The notes under the pieces: generated by a model
What the model was told of the DNA's origin: nothing
The model's input: only the letters and a program-made list of their open reading frames with translations
Database searches by the model: none
Program-made: the position numbers and the translations under genes
In this document: positions 37,796-50,120 of the stretch, one piece after another
Layout of the letters: the number at the start of each line of letters is the position of its first letter
Numbering within the stretch: position 1 is the first letter of the stretch
Source: Hemibagrus wyckioides
Taxonomy: Eukaryota > Chordata > Actinopteri > Siluriformes > Bagridae
Assembly (NCBI RefSeq): GCF_019097595.1
Contig: NC_080711.1
Span: 19,630,928-19,694,927 of the forward strand
DNA: 64,000 nucleotides
Reading direction: 5' to 3'

Positions 37796-38343
37796 TACAC
37801 TATATTGCCAAAAGTTTTGGGACACCCCTCCAAATCATTGAATTCAGGTGTTGTTTTTAAGGGGTTGGGCTTGGCCCCTTAATTCCAGTAAAAAAAAAAA
37901 AAACTTTAACTCTTAATGCTTCAGCATACCAAGACATTTTGGACAATTTCATGTTGTGGGAACAGTTTGGGGATGACCCCTTCCTGTTCCAACATGACTG
38001 TACACCAGTGCACAAAGCAAGGTCCATAAAGACATGGATGAGAGAGTTTGGTGTGGAGGAACTTGACTGGCCTGCAGTCCTGACCTCAACCTGATAGAAC
38101 ACCTTTGGGATGAATTAGAGCGGAGACTGAGAGCCAGGCCTTCTCGTCTAACATCAGTGCCTGATCTCACAAATGCTCTTCTAGAGGAATAGTCAAAAAT
38201 TCCCATAAACACACTCCTAAACCTTGTGGAAAGCCTTCCCAGAAGAGTTGAAGATGTTATAGCTGCAAAGGGCGGGACAACTCCATATTAAGTTCATGTA
38301 CATGTAAAGGTAGACGTCCCAAAACCTTTGGCAATATAGTGTA
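37796..38343 (+). mobile_element. Tc1-like MITE, copy 1
   Basis: The ends are TACACTATATTGCCAAAAGT on the left and, in reverse complement, TACACTATATTGCCAAAGGT on the right, including TA target bases. It is 548 bp long. It carries an internally deleted transposase C-terminal half. A close relative lies in opposite orientation at 49607-50120. Confidence 0.92.
37960..38275 (+). pseudogene. Tc1-like transposase C-terminal relic
   Basis: The frame shows 'QHDCTPVHKARSIKTWM' and then, after a frameshift near 38072-38080, 'SPDLNLIEHLWDELERRL', the region of the DDE core with the SPDLN motif. A TAG replaces an expected Trp codon after 'LLEE'. The N-terminal DNA-binding half is absent. It is non-functional. 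Confidence 0.88.
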
Positions 38344-39441
38344 TAGATGTTGCCAGATTTACTAAGAAACAGAAAAAGTTACAAAGCAGAATTCAAACAA
38401 CTGGACCTCTAATCACACTTTTGGGAATGTCCCAGTGTCCAGCAATGGTGAAACAAGCCCCAGTCCTGCATTTACCCAACACTAGCCCAACCTTTGCAAG
38501 GGCACACTTTACAAAATGACCGATCCTTGAACTACAGTTGGTCTAACCCTGGCAAGGTTGCCCAGACACCAAGCATCCATCTGTAATGGGACTGGTTTCA
38601 GATTCAGACCTGTATGACTATGACCTGACATTAGCTCAACATTAGCCAGACTTGTCATGACCAACTCTTTGTTAATTTGTCAATAATAAAGCAGAACATG
38701 CCACGTTCAGACTATAACACTTCAATTTCAAAAATAAAAGTAATTTATTGGCAAAAAAACAGTCAAACAAGTCAATCCCAGCTGGCAATATTACCAAAGA
38801 TCTCTACCAAATTAAAAATTTTGCATTTTGTTTATTCTGTAGAGTCCAGTCTGTACACCTGAAAATTGTCTTCTTACCTAAGCTTATTAGAGCTCACTGT
38901 GAATCCATAGACATGCCACAGACATTTTCTTTTTTTCCCACACCTTTTATTTTAAAGTTTTATTTTTTATGGCATTTTTTAAATTTCCTTTCCTTGTTTG
39001 TTACTTTTGCTTTTATTCTCTAAATGTAAAAAAAAAACTATATTATATTATATTATATTATATTATATTATATTATATTATATTATATTATATTATATTA
39101 TATTATATTTAGAAAATCATAAATATTTATTATTTATTAAGTATTTTATATATAAAATAATATTTATTTGTGTAAATTATGTGATCATGTATTTACTTGC
39201 TTTATGTAATTCTTCTTTTCTTTTGTATATGTTCCTTATAGTTAATTTTCTTTTTCATTCTCTTAATTAATTTTTAATATTCAAAATATAAGATTGTTAC
39301 ATCTCCTTTTATGTAAAATGTACTTCTTTTTATGTACTTTTTCTTACTTTCTTTTATTTTAACTTCTTATTAAAAGATTAATTTACTTTATTATGGTGAA
39401 TTTTCCTTTTCATTCTCTTAATTGTAAAAATGAATGAATGA

Positions 39442-39537
<96 letters not shown>

Positions 39538-39690
39538 AATAAAATGAAAATCTCAAGGGGGAAAAAAATTGGGGAACACTAAATAGGCATTTGCAGGAAA
39601 AAATATGATGTAATTTGACATTTTCTGTGTAAAATATCTGATAAAAAACAAAATAAATAAAATAAAATAAAACAAATAAAACATAAATAA

Positions 39691-39757
<67 letters not shown>

Positions 39758-40685
39758 GTTTTGAAAGCCTTTGACCTCATAGACCTCATCATAATGAGAC
39801 AGAAGTATGAGGCGAGCTCACAGACATCGAGGCAAGCTGCTGAAAACGTGTGGGGCAAAATCAGTTCGTTTACTTCATCTGGTTTTAACACACGTGTGAA
39901 TTAGGCAATAAAATTGAGTGGATCCTTAAACCCTCAGACCCTTAAACTTAATGCTTTTTTCTACAATATGACTATAGAAAGAAAGATGAACCTTGAAAGA
40001 CTTGTGGAAAACCAATCACTGTATTATTACTCATACAAAAGCCATACAAAAAATGATTGGTTTGCATTTAAATTGACTAGATATTAAAATATTAGTTATA
40101 GAGTTATGACAAAATTGCCTCCTTCTCCAAGCCATACTTGGTGCCAAAAGATACGAAAAAGAAGATTTTTACTTTCCTCTTTCTTTAGACGTATTGGCAT
40201 ATATATAAAACATATTCAAGCACAAAAGGCTTCATTAAATAGTGTAATGTTTCTGCAAAACACTCTTACATAAATGAAATATATGAATGTGGCATGTGAA
40301 CAGTGTTATTGCTCAATTTATGGCTTTGCTCTGACACATAATTCTTTCATCAAGTCTGGCAAGACATTGTAGACAGATTTACAGTATAAGGGAAATAATG
40401 ACATGAATTCAGCAAAAAAAAAGGCAAAGAAGAGGAAACACCTTAAACACCTTAAAACACCTTAAACTTCAGCAAAAAATCATAAACTAATTTGAAATCC
40501 ATTTTTCTGTAAATGGATCCTGAAAAATCGGATTTCTGAAAAATCTGTGCTTTGAAAAATGGCATAAAATGTGTAGGTGTTTTATGTGGGTACATTTTAG
40601 GCCGTTATTCATAACATGTGTTTCATGGAAATTCAAAATGCTCCGCCATTAACTTCTCATATTGACCAATGGACTTCCTCATGGT
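38344..40685. other. AT-rich intergenic DNA with three arrays
   Basis: Holds a TATTA pentamer array (39040-39109, about 14 units), a TAGA tetramer array (39443-39535, 23 units) and an AAT array (39691-39756, 22 units). Between them is AT-rich sequence without an exon. Confidence 0.75.
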
Positions 40686-40981
40686 CTTCCACCTCCAGGG
40701 TTGGGGGTTTGATTCCTGCCTCCTCCTGATATGTGGGCGGAGTTTGCATTTTCTCCGTGTACTCCGGGTTTCCTCCCCCAGTCCAAAGACATGCGTTGTG
40801 GGCTGACTGACCTTTTTAAATTGTCTGAATGTGTGAGATTGTGGCCTGATGGATTGGCAAGCCTGTCCAGGATGTCCCCTGCCTTGTGCTTGTGCTCAAG
40901 TCCTTTGGGAATAGACCCCAGGTTTCCTGTGACCCTGTGTAAGATGGATGGATGGATGGATGGACGGATGGATGGATGGAC
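40686..40981 (+). mobile_element. L2-tailed SINE-type repeat, plus strand
   Basis: The block includes GCGGAGTTTGCATTTTCTCC, GGTTTCCTCCCCCAGTCCAA and GGCAAGCCTGTCCAGGATGT, and ends in a (GGAT)n array at 40945-40980. This is the same general family as the better-preserved minus-strand copy at 41943-42271. The tRNA-like head is mostly lost. Confidence 0.8.
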
Positions 40982-41928
40982 TTTCTCCATAAACGTTTTA
41001 AATGATAGTTGCGTAAGCTGAAGTTTTCTGGAGTAAATATACTTTGGTCATTGTCTTAAAGTAAAAAAAAGAAAGAAAAGAATAACAGATTCAGCCAAAA
41101 AGCAACTAGTCTGTCGCAACTATTGATCCAGAGACGGAATAAAGGCTTGGCTGGAAAACAATAGAAACAGCAATAAAAATGAACCAAAAAAAATATATTT
41201 ATCTTCATGCATGATTTTGAAACTCTTTGTGCTGGCTGAGTATGGAACAACACATAGAATTATCCAAGCCAATATTTTCATAATTTTATTACCACTTATA
41301 CCACAGACATTTGCCAGTGATTGCAATGTTTTCAATATATTTATTCATTATTAATGAATCACCCAAGACATTTTAACAGTTTAAAGTTAGACCGAACGTT
41401 CTGGAACGTCTGCGAGACAAACTCTTTCTTTTAAACACTACAGAAAACAGAATCTTCTCTAAGTCAGGATGCGGAATATAGCAACTCAGAAAGTGACTGT
41501 ACCCCAAAAGTGCTTGCTGTTACAACAATTTCAAACAAACATGGTCCAGGATACACTTGTACTGACGCAGAAACATACAGACACACACTCACAACACGCT
41601 CCCACATGCAGTTAGACATGAAGTGTACACTAAAAACCATACACAGAAGCCCCAACCTCAAAAAGTGTACTTACAAACAGCACGTCAGCACGCTTATGTT
41701 TATAATAATAACAACAGCTGTCTGAAAACAAAAGAAAATCGATCAGTCTGTTAGGTAAAACTGCTAAAGGTCGATCAAAAAAATAATGAATGAATGTTAG
41801 TAATGTAATGAATAATCAAATGAAATATGGCTGAAAGATATTGTGTAACAGGAAGTCATTATTTTGATTGTTTTAACATTGAGGCCAAAAAAAGTGCTTG
41901 TGTTTACATATGAAAGGGAAGCACTGTA
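40982..41928. other. Intergenic DNA, nothing recognised
   Basis: AT-rich unique sequence. Small frames on both strands have no recognisable domain. Confidence 0.55.
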
Positions 41929-42285
41929 GCTTTCAGAACTATCCATCCATTTTCTATACCCAGGGATCAGCTGGAGCCTATCCCAGCACACATTTGGCAA
42001 AAGGCAGGAGTACACCCTGGACAGGTTGCCAGTGCATCACAGGGCCACATATAGACAGACAACCACACCCAAACAGGCAATTTAGAATTACCAATCAACC
42101 TAATGTACATGTTTTTGGACTGTGGGAGGAAACCAGAGTACCCCCACACAAACACGGGGAGAACATGCAAACTCCACACAGAAAGGCCCCCGCCTGTTCA
42201 AACCCGGGATTCAAACCCAGGACCTTCTTGCTGTGAGGCAGCAGTGCTCCACTAAGCCACCGTGCTGCCCTGCTTTCAGAACTAT
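41929..42285 (-). mobile_element. SINE with 14-bp target-site duplication
   Basis: The element (41943-42271, minus strand) begins with a tRNA-like head (GGTGGCTTAGTGGAGC box A; GGTTTGAATCCCGG box B), continues through GAGTTTGCATGTTCTCCCCG and GGTTTCCTCCCACAGTCCAA, and ends GAAAATGGATGG. GCTTTCAGAACTAT occurs at 41929-41942 and again, perfectly, at 42272-42285. That pair is the target duplication left by LINE-driven insertion. The element is nearly complete and probably fairly young. Confidence 0.93.
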
Positions 42286-43247
42286 AAATAGTTAAAAAAA
42301 ATCTCAAAAATCCAGCATGTGTAGGGGCTTCCCAGGATGACAGACATACTTTAGACATGAAAGTACATCCAAAATAAACTGTACATCGATTGTTAGCATG
42401 CTGAAGTAGTATATTTGAATGGACTTGGCTTTTATTTTCAGATCTGTGCAAAGTACATCTTCTGTCTGGCAGCCAAAAAATATTTGAACAACCCACGTTC
42501 AACTCATTTCAAATGAGAGAAGAAATGTAAGGAATGGATATGGTGTGTGTCTGAGATTACTTTAGTTCAGGAAGAAAAAGTACTGAAACCTCCCTTTTTT
42601 TTTATTATTAATAACACTCAGAATAGTGTTTAACTGTTTACATATTTATCCTAAATGCTACTCCAAAAAGGGAACTAGAATCAAAGGCCCTTTGTCCTTC
42701 GGATTAAACTTTACAGCCATCTCCTTTGTGCTAATCTATGTCTTTAAAAATGAGCCAAACAGGAAGTGAGAGCAAAAGTGCAGGTGATTACTCTGTTTAT
42801 CTTCACTCAGGACACTATAACGGGAGTTATAGGATTAACATGATGACCAGGATTAATTTATGAGGAAACTGTTCGTTTAAGGAGTTTTATTTTGTTGACA
42901 GAGGCAGAAAGGAAGTGCAGGTCTGTCTCTGCTTTTAGCCTGACTACACTTTTCCATGTGTGCTTCATCAGTAATTGACTGGTCTCACAGGAAGTACCTC
43001 TCTGTACAATTATGAAGCAACCCTGACCTCTGCTGGACGACAGCGACACTGCGGTTGCAATTTCTAATGTTTTGTTTTGTTTTGAAATGGATTATTTTTT
43101 TAAAAAAAACACGTGTTCTATCATATTTAATAGACAATTCTATTATACACAATGTCTTAACACAAACGTGTGTTATAATTATACAACCTGTATTATACAT
43201 GCTTTGTTCTTTTGGCTTAAATACCCCTAGTAAGCTAAGAAATCTAG
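42286..43247. other. Intergenic DNA, nothing recognised
   Basis: No gene or clear repeat is recognised. The sequence is AT-balanced with short frames only. Confidence 0.55.
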
Positions 43248-43537
43248 CCATGGGGGTCACAGTCCCGTGACTTCTGTGCCGGTCCCAAGCCCGGATAAAT
43301 AGAGAGTGTTGCGTCAGGAAGGGCATCTGGTGTAAAACACTGCCAAATTTAATCGTGTGAATCGTCAGTACCGGTTGAGGCCCAGGTTAACAACGACCAC
43401 CATCGGCGCCATTGACTTACAGGGCGTCGGTGGAAATTGGGCTACTGTTAGTTGAAGAAGTAGAGGATGCAGAAAATAGGGATTGAGGAAGATGATTCGC
43501 TGTGGTGGCCCCTGAAGGGAAAAGCCGAAAGAAGACA
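43248..43537 (+). mobile_element. RTE-like LINE composite (5' end joined to 3' end)
   Basis: The first part (TGTGCCGGTCCCAAGCCCGG near 43275, then GTTGCGTCAGGAAGGGCATC) matches the 5' region of fish RTE LINEs as I remember it. The last part (ATGATTCGCTGTGGTGGCCC, then 'AAGCCGAAAGAAGA') matches their 3' end. The whole ORF between is missing, so this is a SINE-like, internally deleted derivative in about 290 bp. Confidence 0.75.
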
Positions 43538-43616
43538 CCTAGCAAGCTAATAACGCTACTAATGTCAAACAATACTGAATAAAGTCTCATGTAGCACAAT
43601 TTTAACTAGACTTTTA

Positions 43617-43830
43617 AAGTTGGTCACGACAAGCTTTGATGCTGGCTTGACAAAGCAAGCAATCGTAACGTCTGATGCTTTTTGGAGGCGAGTAGATAGA
43701 CAGGTCGCCAATACATTTGGTGGAGAGCAGATAGATAGGGTGCCGATCCGTCTGGAGTCGAGAGAGATAGGGTGCCAATACTTTTTTGAAGCGGGTGGTT
43801 ATGTCACCAGGATACATGTCACACAGTTCC
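43617..43830. repeat. About 35-bp tandem repeat, includes duplicated block
   Basis: Three diverged units follow one another: 'AGATAGACAGGTCGCCAATAC', 'AGATAGATAGGGTGCCGATCC' and 'GAGAGATAGGGTGCCAATAC', each followed by TTT or GG-rich ends. Positions 43647-43758 recur exactly at 44639-44750. The phrase 'GTGCCAATACTTTTTTG' resembles ends of fish DNA transposons. Confidence 0.75.
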
Positions 43831-44638
43831 GCACATTATGCTGAGCGTTTTGATATGCCACATGTGTATGTTGCTGATAATGTGATGTAATGTAATGATT
43901 CAAGCTATAGTTTAATCTAAATGTTCAATATATAAAATTTGTTCACTGAGCGTGAAATCTAGTTTAAAATTGCTTGACTTAGCAGTGGCCTAACTAGTGT
44001 TAGCATTTATATGTTACTTGAAGAATTTTGAAATAAATAAATACAAGAAAGAAAGAAAGACTGGTATTTTTCCGTAGTATGAATAGTAACATAGACAGTC
44101 CCTTTTTCTCAAAAGAAAACATAGATCAGCAGCAAAAGTTCCTTTAGTTCCATATCAAAATATTTAAAATAAATTCAAGATAGCTAGCAAGCTAATTTAG
44201 ATAGTAAGGGTAAGTGAACAGCTTGCCAATGACGAAAGTGTCCGACCTTCATTTTCTCTCATTTTAGCACCAGTTCAACACAATTTTACTCAATATTAAG
44301 CAATCAGTTAATTCAGCTAATAATTAGCTCGATTGAAACCTCAATCAATTCTTTTTATGTCAAATATCAGTATTTGTTAAGATCAGCGTCAAGATTTTTT
44401 GTACAATAGCTAGCATGTCATAACATATAGAACAGACCTTTCCTTATTATTGTTATATTGGTATTACAGCTACCAATGTGATTATGTTCTATTATCAGGT
44501 CTTGCACTATTTTAAGCAGCGGTGTTGACTGTCCTGCATGTGCTTCCGGTGTCTATGGCGTTATAGCTACTGTTTGTTTAGCTGAAATCTTCCACATGAT
44601 AAACCTGGTTACATATATTAATGCCATTTGTTAGCATA
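43831..44638. other. AT-rich intergenic DNA
   Basis: No gene or repeat is recognised between the two copies of the 112-bp duplicated block. Confidence 0.55.
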
Positions 44639-44750
44639 TTGACAAAGCAAGCAATCGTAACGTCTGATGCTTTTTGGAGGCGAGTAGATAGACAGGTCGC
44701 CAATACATTTGGTGGAGAGCAGATAGATAGGGTGCCGATCCGTCTGGAGT
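44639..44750. repeat. Perfect 112-bp copy of 43647-43758
   Basis: From TTGACAAAGCAAGCAATCGT to CCGATCCGTCTGGAGT the sequence is identical base for base to 43647-43758, in the same orientation and 992 bp downstream. The flanks are unrelated on both sides. Confidence 0.95.
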
Positions 44751-44907
44751 GTCTTAAGAAGAAAACAAGTTCACTAAAGCTAGCTAGTGGAGTTTGTTAG
44801 CTAAACAATGCTAACTATTAAACTTAAACTACTTATATATAGTACATAATATGAACAAAATTCATTTTTGTTAAAAAAAATATATGGCTGAAGTAGCTAA
44901 ACAAATA

Positions 44908-45638
44908 CCTAAATACAGTGGTGGGCCGTGCATTTCACACTTCACTGGTGTCCTTCCTGAATTAATCCACCTCTATACCATCATTATGACGCCACGCCAC
45001 GTCAGTAGATACTAATCAACCGTTAATTAACAAAGTAAAAAATAAATTAGTCTACGGTATTTCAATTTTATTACGGTTACTTTTCTCAAAAAAAAACATT
45101 CTTGATGACGCATACAGCAAAGTGCAATCTCCGGAGGACGCAGCATCCGAAATGAGACAGAGAATATAGAAACACTGTATATGGGCGGTTCGCTGCCTCT
45201 GACTCCTCCAATTATCCAGTCAAAGGACAGGAAATTGCTGACATAATCATATGCCTGCTAGACGGCCCCAGTGACGCCAACTCGAAATCTGATTGGTTAA
45301 TGTAACAATTTCATTGCCACTTATTTTAAGCTACGGGCGCCTGCACTATTGAGTCTGAAGGCCTTAAGGCAGATTTTCACTCTGGCAACACATGATGTCT
45401 GCCACTGGCTGAAATATGATTGGATAAATACTCTCATCATAAATATACACTACTGGAAGCAGCGCAACCAAGAGAAAAGCTATGAAATGTAGAGAATAGA
45501 CTATTGGGAATAATTTAATACACATTCATGGAAAAATATATTAAATATATTAAAATGCAAGTCAGTGATTCAGATCACTGCTGTTTAGGCCAGCAGAGAA
45601 GGCCTTGCTGGCCCTGATGGCCCACCACTCCCTAAATA
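44908..45638. mobile_element. hAT-like non-autonomous element with 8-bp TSD
   Basis: The terminal inverted repeats are CAGTGGTGGGC at 44916 and, in reverse complement, GAGTGGTGGGC ending at 45630. CCTAAATA occurs at 44908-44915 and again at 45631-45638, a perfect 8-bp target duplication, as hAT elements make. The element is 715 bp long with no transposase frame, hence a MITE or deletion derivative. P-type elements also make 8-bp duplications, so hAT is likely, not proven. Confidence 0.9.
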
Positions 45639-46582
45639 TCTAACTAGCTAGCTCTCACTTGAGTAATCAGAAATAAGTCATCAGACATGTTTATTTAAAT
45701 GGATTTATTTAATATGAACAAAAAATGCATGCTTTCATAAGAAAACAAAGATACAATATGGTTAAAAAAATGATGTGGAGAGAATGTTTTTAAAAGTGAA
45801 AAAAAGTATTCAGCACTGAATATATATTAAAAATAGGTTTATGTTGAAGGTAAGAAAAGTCTTAAGTTCTCAAATCTGAGAAGAAGATGTCTGAGAGAGA
45901 CAACGACCCCAAACATACAACCAAAATATCTCGGAAAAGAATGATATATTATAAGATGTAATTACCACGAACAGTCTAGGAACAAAGTACTAAAAATAAA
46001 GTTGGTCATTTGAAGCTTTCTAATGTTTTTCAGGGTCACTTTAATTTTTTTACACACACACACTAAACATTTTCCTGTATTTCCTACAAATGTGGTTCTC
46101 AAGGGTCCAAAGCCATCACCAGGAGGATGCTATAACGACTTCCAACACCAGCATGATGTCTCACATACAACAGCCACCATTATGAAACGTTGAAACCACT
46201 CTAGCTCTACAGCTTTCTGCTACCCTGTCTTTCGGCTACAACCTCTCAATTAAACATGTCTATGTTTCAAGGTGCTAGGAGTTAGAGAAAGTGTGTTTTT
46301 TCTTTTCTAATGTTTGTATAAAGACATTATTGGGGGGGGGGGTCAAAAAGGATCTAGCAAAGATTGTGGTGAGTGTATGAGGCTAGAGTAGTTAGCTTGC
46401 TTTGCTAAATCTGTAAACAAAGCTTGTACAAGGTATAGTCAGATAAACGTGTCAGTAAATCAGTCAGTTATAGTTAAATATATTTTAAATAAAAGTGTAA
46501 CAGGTTATATTTTATATATAATCGCGATCATTTTACGTTGGAAACAATTCACTCTTGTGAACGTAGGTGAAGACGGTATCCT
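45639..46582. other. Intergenic DNA, nothing recognised
   Basis: AT-rich sequence with a G9 run at about 46332-46341. No gene is recognised. Confidence 0.55.
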
Positions 46583-46898
46583 CCCAGATAGCAAAATAGG
46601 TCTGGCCCAGATCTGGCCCACACAATGCATTTACACTCGGCCCTCATACCACAAAGAATGACGGCCCTTTGGTGGCCCGTGTCTGGTTTGCCAGAGGCGG
46701 GCCAGACGTGGGCCAGCACAGGGCCACACCACATAAACCAAACCATAACTGGGCCACATCTGGCATGTCATCATATAAACTGTGCCACCACTGCCAGACC
46801 TGGTCCGCATCTGGTTGACATACCACTTGCCATGCCAGAACTCAGCCAGCAGTGCCGGCTTAATGCCAGATCTGGCCCAGACCCGTCTGCTATGTGGG
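46583..46898. mobile_element. GGCC-rich MITE with inverted ends
   Basis: The left end reads CCCAGATAGCAAAATAGGTC, then TGGCCCAGATCTGG. The right end, in reverse complement, reads CCCACATAGCAGACGGGTCT, then GGGCCAGATCTGG. The interior repeats CTGGCCCA/TGGGCCAG words, which keeps frames open on both strands (46549-46746 minus, 46625-47023 plus). These are not genes. The superfamily is unknown to me and no clear target duplication is visible. Confidence 0.75.
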
Positions 46899-48426
46899 CT
46901 GTTGTTTCACAATTCTCCACTAGATGGAAGCAATGTATTAAAACTGAATGGTATATATATATATATGTATATATTTTATACATATACATGATAAGTCATT
47001 ATATATGTATGTTTATAGATTGAGCAACTCTATTTAAAGTCCTGATTTAACACGAACGAAGCTGAAACGTCACCATTCATCATGTGAACCTGAGAAATAT
47101 GGCAGTATATCCACATATATCCATACAGCTGTATGCTGCAAGAGAGCAGGGACATGCCACATGTGCACAGAGATAAACACTTATACAGAGCAGGTCAACG
47201 TGACCATATTGCGCCTTGTCTTTATGCATATAGCTATATATGGGTATGTGCACGTGTAGAAAATAGTGTTTGTTTGTTTTTTCTTACACACACACACCCC
47301 ACACACACACATGGTGGGGTCTCTAGGGTGCAACAGCAGCCCCTGGAGAAATTCCTGAGATGTTTTCAGGGATTTCTTAGAGGGCAGAAGAAGTTGGCGG
47401 TTTGGGGGGGGAGGGGGGGGCAAAATGTCACGTCCACGTCGTAAGCCGAGTGCTGATGGATTCAGACTGAGTGATTCCACTTGCACCCGTTGCACAGGTA
47501 GGACCTCCACGTGGAACGAAAGTCACTGAAGCTAGTTTGTTCTATTGGTGAAAGATTTGTCCAGCATTATTTAAAATAGCTCTAAGATCTAACAAGGTAA
47601 ATAAAGATTAATACACTGATTGTTAAACTCTGGGGAAACATGCAAGAATCCTGGGTTTGACGTTTCACAGTGCTCATACTTTACCCAGGTGAGCAGCTAA
47701 TCCTGGGTGTTCATAATCATATCCCGAAACCCTGGGATTTGCAGCATAAACAACTATGACTAGTCTTGTGCTTTCGTGTCAGTGAGAAAAAATCACTATG
47801 TAAATCCTTTTTCTGTTTTATTTTTTCCATTTTAATTTCTAGGCCAAATGTTCCCTGAGATCCAATTTCTGCTAATTTTTCAGTCAGTTCCTTAATACGT
47901 GATAATTCCTGCCTCTATTTTTTGATCATACATGTCATTTTTGCTCCATTTAACATGGTGAAACTACTGTTTACACAACACACAGGGTTTCTATGACTGT
48001 AAAATGACCTAATAGCATCGCTACAGCTAAAAAATATAAAATTCTGAGGTAAATGTTAAATGGGAATGTGCTAAACCTGTCACAATTTCCTTGGCTTTTT
48101 GTTTGTTTTTCAGTTACTTATGTAAGAAACCAGTATTAAACATCATAAATCTTTGCGTATACATATGATTTTTTGGTGACTCTGACTCCTTTGTGGCTAA
48201 CCAGCTTGTGTAATTATACTATTTATTGAACTTAATCAAGCAAGCAAGGCGACTGGGGCGACGAGGCGGCTGTTGTGGTTGAAGCTAATTTAGTTCTGAG
48301 GAACTTAACATTTACAGAACATTATAAAGCACAGAGTTTAAAGCAGCTTAGAGTTGAAACATGCGCTGTAATAAGAGAAATCAGTTGGTATCATACATGT
48401 ATCATACACTCTCACTCTGTCCACAT

Positions 48427-48468
<42 letters not shown>

Positions 48469-48961
48469 GGCAGCTGGGTGTGATTATATGTTTATTTACT
48501 TTTATTCTGAAGTATGTTGGAATGCATTATGGCATATTAAAGGGAACACCGCATACATCGCGTTATTCGATAACATATGGGAACCACACACACACACACA
48601 CGCACAGGCTTTAAATAAATAAGAGAAGGAAGGAAGGAGGGATGTTTTAGCAGTCAAAAGGTCCAACCACAATAAAGACTCTACCTTTCCCTTTTATTCC
48701 TACTTTAAACTTGCACATCAAAGGATGAGTCTCACACACACACACACACACTACCCTGTTTCTCTACTCTTTATGAGTTATATGAAACACACACAGAATA
48801 TAAATCACATACTGGCAATCCAGAGGCCTTTCATGTGCTGGAATCTGTAAGACACACACACACACACACACACAAACACGATTCGATGAAGCCAAGCTAT
48901 TGTAACACCCACATGTGGTCATCTTTACAACTGCACTGATAGTGACAACAACAACAACAAC

Positions 48962-48994
<33 letters not shown>

Positions 48995-49606
48995 TATGTG
49001 TGTCCCATGGAGGTGCTATTTATATGAAATGCTATTTAAAGGTTGTCTGACCACCAGATATCCCTATATTTCACAATGTTCATCACTCAAACCTGTCTCC
49101 AGCTGTCCTTTCCTCTCACTGTTTGACAAACTGACAAATTTTCTAATAGACCAGGCTTTTTACTGGGAACACTGGGGCTCTTGTACTCGCTGTAGCCTCA
49201 GATTCCAGTTCCTGGCAGACTATGGAAGGAAAGGAGTCTCCAGTGTCAGTATTGTAAACATTTTTTCAGTCGCTGGTCATGTTTTAGGATTTCTTTGTAA
49301 CACTTGCAGCTATAATATAAACAATAACAAGAACTAACTTGTTTCATGGACATCCCACTTTGAAATCACCGGCGCTGAGGTTTGGCCCTCTATAGACAGC
49401 TTTAGAGATGCATGGGATTGCTGTTAAAGGTTCATTTAGAAACCATAGGGATGGATTTTGGACTGCAATTGATATGCATAGTTTGTCTCCATAACTGAAG
49501 TTGATAACTTCAGGAAAATTTTATATCAACACTGATGCATCCTTGGAAGTGGTTAAGGAGTTGGATTACTGACCAGAAGGGCTTATTGTATTAAATGTAA
49601 TAAATA
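46899..49606. other. Intergenic DNA with CA and AAT arrays
   Basis: Holds a G-rich tract at 47402-47419, CA arrays at 48427-48467, 48581-48602, 48733-48751 and 48853-48873, an AAT array at 48962-48994, and a reverse fragment of the dispersed 'GGAGACTCC' repeat at 49228-49260. No gene is recognised. Confidence 0.6.
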
Positions 49607-50120
49607 TACACTATATTGCCAAAAGTTTTAAGACGTCTACCTTTACGTGCACATGAATTTAATATGGAGTTGGCCCACCCTTTGCAGCTGTAACATCTTC
49701 AACTGTTCTGGGAAGACTTTTCACAAGGTTTAAGAGTGTGTTTATTGGAATTTTTGACCATTCCTCTAGAAGCACATTTGTGAGGTCAGGCACTGATGTT
49801 GGACGAGAAGGCCTGGCTCACAGTCTCCGCTCTAATTCATCCCAAAGGTGTTCTATCAGGTTGAGGTCAGTCAAGTTCCTCCACACCAAACTCACTCATC
49901 CATGTCTTTATGGAGCTTGCTTTGTGCACTGGTGTGCAGTCATGTTGGAACAGGAAGGGGTCATCCCCAAACTGTTCCCACAACATGAAATTGTCCAAAA
50001 ATGTCTTGGTATGAAGCTGGAGCATTAAGAGTTCCTTTCACTGGAACTAAGAGGCCGAGCCCAACCCCTGAAAAACAACAATTTGCAGGAGTGTCCCAAA
50101 ACTTTTGGCAATATAGTGTA
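49607..50120 (-). mobile_element. Tc1-like MITE, copy 2 (inverted)
   Basis: The ends TACACTATATTGCCAAAAGT (left) and the matching inverted right end to 50120 define a 514-bp copy. Its interior is the reverse complement of the 37796-38343 element at high similarity, with a small deletion near 49870. It carries the same transposase C-terminal relic on the minus strand. The frame at 49738-50028 plus is an antisense shadow. Confidence 0.92.

Noticed and set aside
43620..43844. A 74-residue plus-strand frame
   Set aside because: Spans the tandem repeat and duplicated block; sequence is repeat-derived.
46549..47023. Overlapping frames on both strands
   Set aside because: GGCC-rich inverted-repeat element (46583-46898) keeps many frames open; no protein family match known to me.
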